Translations under genes and position numbers: made by a program
The notes under the pieces: generated by a model
The model's input: only the letters and a program-made list of their open reading frames with translations
What the model was told of the DNA's origin: nothing
Databases searched by the model: none
NCBI GenBank assembly: GCA_900323505.1
Contig: OOIN01000029.1
Span: 124,001 to 188,000, forward strand
Source: Ustilago trichophora
Lineage: Eukaryota > Basidiomycota > Ustilaginomycetes > Ustilaginales > Ustilaginaceae
Reading direction: 5' to 3'
DNA: 64,000 bases
In this document: positions 60,520-64,000 of the stretch, in pieces
Position numbering within the stretch: position 1 is the stretch's first letter
Layout of the letters: every line of letters begins with the position of its first letter

Positions 60520-62340
60520 CTAAGGAGCGGTCCATACGAACGTTGTCAAACCTTCTTGAACAGTAAGTGTTGTTCTTCTCCCATCGCTGGAGATGACGAC
60601 ATTCTTGGTATCCTGACAAGTATTTGCCACTACTAGACCAACCCTCCGTGTAGGCTGTGCGTTGTTACCGATTGGGGCATTTTGCAAGGTCTCGCCACTA
60701 ATAGGCGCTGCAAACGCTAGCCAATTCAAACAAATCCAATCTTGAGCGCTTAGAGAATACTGTCTACCTTGTTGTGCGCCGACCCTGATGGCTTTTCCAC
60801 CTGCGACGTTTGTGAGATCTGTAGTGGCGGCTGAAAAGTGGGATGTGAGCCAGAGTTGGTCGTTATATTCAACATAAGGGTTTGCCGGGTTCTTCTGCGA
60901 GGAAAGAGTTAATGAGCCGGTGCAGGTTGAACAATAACTGGTCTTGAGATGCGGACCGTAGCCGTTATCTAGAGCTAAATTCCACTGTACGATACTGCGA
61001 GAGTTTTGAATCGATACTGGCCAGTAGACTCGGTTGAGCCAACCTTGCATTCCTGACCAGCGGTTACTGGGATTGCCTGTACCGGTGCACTCTGTCATGT
61101 GGACTTGCTTTGTAACCCCGTTACGGAGGGAGCCTTCGAACTGAGAGATCTGGTCAGGATCGCCACGATAGCAGTGGAAAGCAATCGCATCAATCGCACT
61201 GCTATTCGCATTGACAATGTCGGCAGCACTCTGGTAGCCGGAATAATTATCATCATGCCCCCACACCTGAATCGAACCCAATCCGCGCTTGCTCAGTTCA
61301 GACTTGAGCGCAATGGCCAGCTGACTCTGCTGGGCGGCATCCATCCCCATACTTGGATACGAAGCCATGTGTGAGGGCTCGTTCTGAAGGGTCATTGCCC
61401 AAGGTTTAACTCCTGCGCGAGACCATGCGGATGCAGTCTGTGCGTAATACTGGGCGACAAGTGGAATGAATCCATCACGAAGATTGCCTCCATTCAGGGT
61501 ATTGTTCGACTTCATAAACGCAGGTGGGCTCCAAGGCGTCAGAATCACCTTCAGGTTCGGATTTCGCTTGAATGCATCGACCAAAATAGGGATCGTATAA
61601 GTGCTACTCTGCGTGCCATCGACGTTGAAGCTGCTCAAGAGCGAGTCTGGGTTATTCAAGTCGGAAGCTGCCTGTGCAAATGCAGGTGGGTTGGCAATAT
61701 AGCTATACGCTTGCGAGACTGAAAAATCGCTAGCACCCATACTGGCCCTCGTAACTCCGACTCCGGTGGCATTGTTAAACATGAAATCCATCACACGATC
61801 ATATGTCCCCCTCTCCCTGTTCTTCAGCCGCGCAAGCAGGTATGCGGAACTGTCGGTCATCGCTCCACCAAATCCGTCAATCTCTTGATAGCGCTGGGTG
61901 GTATTGATGATAATGTCCACCCCTTGGCTGTCAGCCCGGTAGTTGCCAAGTCGAGGGTTGGCAGAGGTCCAGTTGAAATTGGTCCCGTTCTTGGGGGCCG
62001 TATACCAGTATCCTGGGGTGAGGAGGGATGAACGATTGCCAGAGATTGTCGTAGGCACATAGTCGGTCTCGGGATTCGGATCCTCGTTAGGCTGACCGAC
62101 AGTGAGGCCTAGCGCGAGGCCAAGAATCAACGCCAGGAGGATGACGGCGAAGAAAGCGACAATAAGGATCTTGCGAGTGCGCGATTGCCTGCTCCACCAC
62201 GCAGCGAGCTTATTCCTCCGCCGAACGGGATGATCAGGGTTGGACGTGGGTAGCATAGGAGAAGTATGACCGCTTGACAAAGGCTTGTCAGCGTAGAGAT
62301 CCGCCTCGCCACCTCGGTGTTGGTTGCCATACATTGACAT
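60520..62340 (-). CDS. Membrane-anchored GH30 glucanase (endo-beta-1,6-glucanase type)
   Basis: 606 residues. A basic cytosolic tail (about 1-55, RRRNKLAAWWSRQSRTRK) precedes a single membrane helix (about 57-80), so this is a type II protein with an outside catalytic domain. GH30 features are YQEIDGFGGAMTDSSAYLL near 150, VILTPWSPPAFMKSN near 262, the acid/base Glu in TLQNEPSHMA (near 319) and the nucleophile Glu in VHMTECTGTG (near 417). A C-terminal beta domain follows. The GH30_3 branch acts on beta-1,6-glucan, a fungal cell-wall polymer; secreted relatives are often mycoparasitic or wall-remodelling. The membrane anchor favours self-wall remodelling. Three N-glycosylation sequons lie close after the helix. 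Single exon. Confidence 0.9.
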   Translation of the reverse strand: MSMYGNQHRGGEADLYADKPLSSGHTSPMLPTSNPDHPVRRRNKLAAWWSRQSRTRKILIVAFFAVILLALILGLALGLTVGQPNEDPNPETDYVPTTISGNRSSLLTPGYWYTAPKNGTNFNWTSANPRLGNYRADSQGVDIIINTTQRYQEIDGFGGAMTDSSAYLLARLKNRERGTYDRVMDFMFNNATGVGVTRASMGASDFSVSQAYSYIANPPAFAQAASDLNNPDSLLSSFNVDGTQSSTYTIPILVDAFKRNPNLKVILTPWSPPAFMKSNNTLNGGNLRDGFIPLVAQYYAQTASAWSRAGVKPWAMTLQNEPSHMASYPSMGMDAAQQSQLAIALKSELSKRGLGSIQVWGHDDNYSGYQSAADIVNANSSAIDAIAFHCYRGDPDQISQFEGSLRNGVTKQVHMTECTGTGNPSNRWSGMQGWLNRVYWPVSIQNSRSIVQWNLALDNGYGPHLKTSYCSTCTGSLTLSSQKNPANPYVEYNDQLWLTSHFSAATTDLTNVAGGKAIRVGAQQGRQYSLSAQDWICLNWLAFAAPISGETLQNAPIGNNAQPTRRVGLVVANTCQDTKNVVISSDGRRTTLTVQEGLTTFVWTAP

Positions 62341-64000
62341 CGTGGCGAAGATGCGATGATCGAAGTGTATGCGCTACCTGAGATGATTGAATGATCTTCT
62401 TCGAACTTATCGCTTCGATATTGTTGTGGTATGCTTTCTTGTACGTTGTGCTCTTTGCAAGCTTGCACAAGAAATGTGATGGTTTAAACAAAGGCATACA
62501 ACTTGTTCGAGGATACATACACACACAAGCTCCTGCAAGAGAAAAATGTGGAGCTTCCACTGTACAGAGCGGCGGAGATTTCTCGCAGGGTAGCGGAGCA
62601 CCGAAGTCAAACCCAAAGACCGAAGCAGTAGCAAGATCTGCGGCTATCACTTGACACTTTTTTCTGAGCGGCTTATGCATGAACCCTTTCGTTTGTCCTT
62701 CTCCCCTTCGCTTCGACAAAGAATCCTTCCTCCGTCCAAGCCAAGCACCATCACGTTCGCCGGGTTTAATACTCTCATTTAAATCTGCTTGTCTGAGTTC
62801 TCAACTGTTACTTCTTTCCTCCACTTGGCTTTGATGGTATGATAAGACATCTGTGCTTGGCAAAAAACCATACCATGCGGTCCAGCATGTGAGATTTCTT
62901 GGTCGCTCCGACCCAGTGGTCACACACCCTCGCTAATCGGGAGAGACCACTCTCGGCATTCATTCGCAAAGGTATAGTACAGGATCAGCTGATGTGTTCT
63001 TGAATCATTCGGGCCGAGACTGAGGCCACTTGAGCAAACAATGTTGCGGTGCATTCTCAGCCTGCTAGAAGAAGCCATCTCGACGACTGGAGCAGCCAGC
63101 ACCAAACGCACTTCAAAAAGACCCCAAGGAATGTCAGCATGTAAAAGATCTTCTTCTCACGTCATTACTCATCGCCGCAGCTTCCGCCATCGAATGAACA
63201 GTCAGTCCAAAAGCGAGCGTCGGGATTCAAAGTCAGGAAGCGAGACCCGGCTACGGAAGTGCGAATTCGTCTCTTCGCCCTCTCCTCGATCTCGGTCACT
63301 TCCACAAGGTTGAGCGAGGGATTGTTCTTGGAGATCGACGGTGAGCTCAATCTAACAGGGCTCTCCATCGACAAAAGGTGTGTGTGTGTGTGAGTGAGTG
63401 TGTGGTTTTGCGCGGCTGCACCGGCATCGTCAGCCCACAGCATCGTTTGCACACAAGCACACAACAACAGAGGGCGATAGTAATGTAGGCAGGCAAAGCG
63501 GTGTTGGATGCCGAAGCGAGCCGAAACACCTTTCCTATCCCCATGGAGTTTTGTTTCTAATGTAAATGAATTTTCATTCTTGATAGCCGGAATCTTCGCA
63601 ATGTGGCTTTCTCGCTGGCGCGGGCGCTGTTTGGGCGCTTGACAGCAGCTTACCCAGATTCTGACTAGACATACGTTAAACTTACGCGCAATTTTAATTC
63701 ACGCCCTTGCGTCATGATTTCCCTTCACCGCTGCAGCACACATGGCCCTTCACCCTCTCTCTCCTCCCTCTCTCTCCCTCGCTCGCTCGCTTCGGAAAAG
63801 GGCCAAAGTTCACCTTACCTACATGTCTCGTCTATCCTCTGTCTCGCGATGCAGACTGTTTGCTCGATTCACAATGGCCTTCCATGCTCACTCTTGGTCT
63901 CGGTTGTGCTCGGAGCAGAACAAATGTGAGAGGGGGAGAGGCAGTTCTCCGAGACACACAAACATCATGCGGAATTTGACCGGGATACACCGCAACGTTG
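62341..64000. other. GH30 promoter and right-edge region without recognised gene
   Basis: About 1.66 kb. It contains the GH30 leader and promoter, a TG run near 63379-63392 and CT-rich sequence near 63740-63790. Short frames on both strands lack domains; a neighbouring gene may start beyond the edge. Confidence 0.5.

Noticed and set aside
62341..64000. Short plus and minus frames near the right edge
   Set aside because: None over 100 residues has a domain, signal peptide or the codon bias of the neighbouring genes; a gene could begin beyond the window but cannot be supported.

Overview
The window is nuclear DNA of a basidiomycete fungus, most probably a smut or smut-like yeast of the Ustilaginaceae (Ustilago/Sporisorium/Pseudozyma group). 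The reasons are: very long, mostly intronless genes with C-ending codons; eukaryotic housekeeping genes (SEC7, MOB1, UTP20, HRD3, symplekin/PTA1, VMA10); intron-containing nuclear tRNA genes; and secreted proteins with Kex2-type dibasic sites, including a PR-1-like (CAP) protein resembling one described from Ustilago maydis. Assignments rest on reading translations and motifs by eye; no database search was run.

Layout. 1-3805 (-) is a partial gene for a very large secreted, repeat-built, dibasic-rich precursor that runs off the left edge. It is divergent from 5246-6793 (+), a secreted PR-1-like protein. 7258-10854 holds three intron-containing tRNA genes (Lys-CTT, Val-AAC, Lys-TTT) around an XPG/FEN1-type nuclease gene (7792-9984, +). 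11586-12359 (-) is a four-exon gene for V-ATPase subunit G, divergent from the symplekin/PTA1 gene (13519-17169, +). 18133-20562 (-) is an oligopeptide transporter. About 4 kb of gene-poor DNA follows, carrying a dispersed ACAGT pentamer motif, two strong palindromes and a doubtful HMG-box-like open frame.

24522-26822 (-) is a phenol-hydroxylase-type flavoprotein monooxygenase, divergent from a membrane-anchored histidine acid phosphatase (27627-29642, +). 30018-36170 (-) is the Arf exchange factor Sec7 and 36929-37582 (-) is Mob1. 38849-40291 (-) is a processive family 2 glycosyltransferase, divergent from 43039-46638 (+), an unusual fusion of a secreted GH16-like lectin domain to an integral membrane acyltransferase-3 domain. 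47226-50525 (+) is the ERAD factor Hrd3/Sel1, 51014-60256 (+) the SSU-processome protein Utp20, and 60520-62340 (-) a membrane-anchored GH30 glucanase. The last 1.7 kb has no recognisable gene.

How the genes relate. Most are unrelated housekeeping neighbours, as usual in fungi. Two neighbourhoods look coherent: the divergent pair of secreted proteins at the left end, both with signal peptides and dibasic sites, and the cell-surface polysaccharide set on the right (GT2 synthase, GH16-like/acyltransferase fusion, GH30 glucanase). The best candidates for undescribed biology are the modular dibasic precursor at 1-3805 and the GH16-like/acyltransferase-3 fusion with its divergent GT2 partner.
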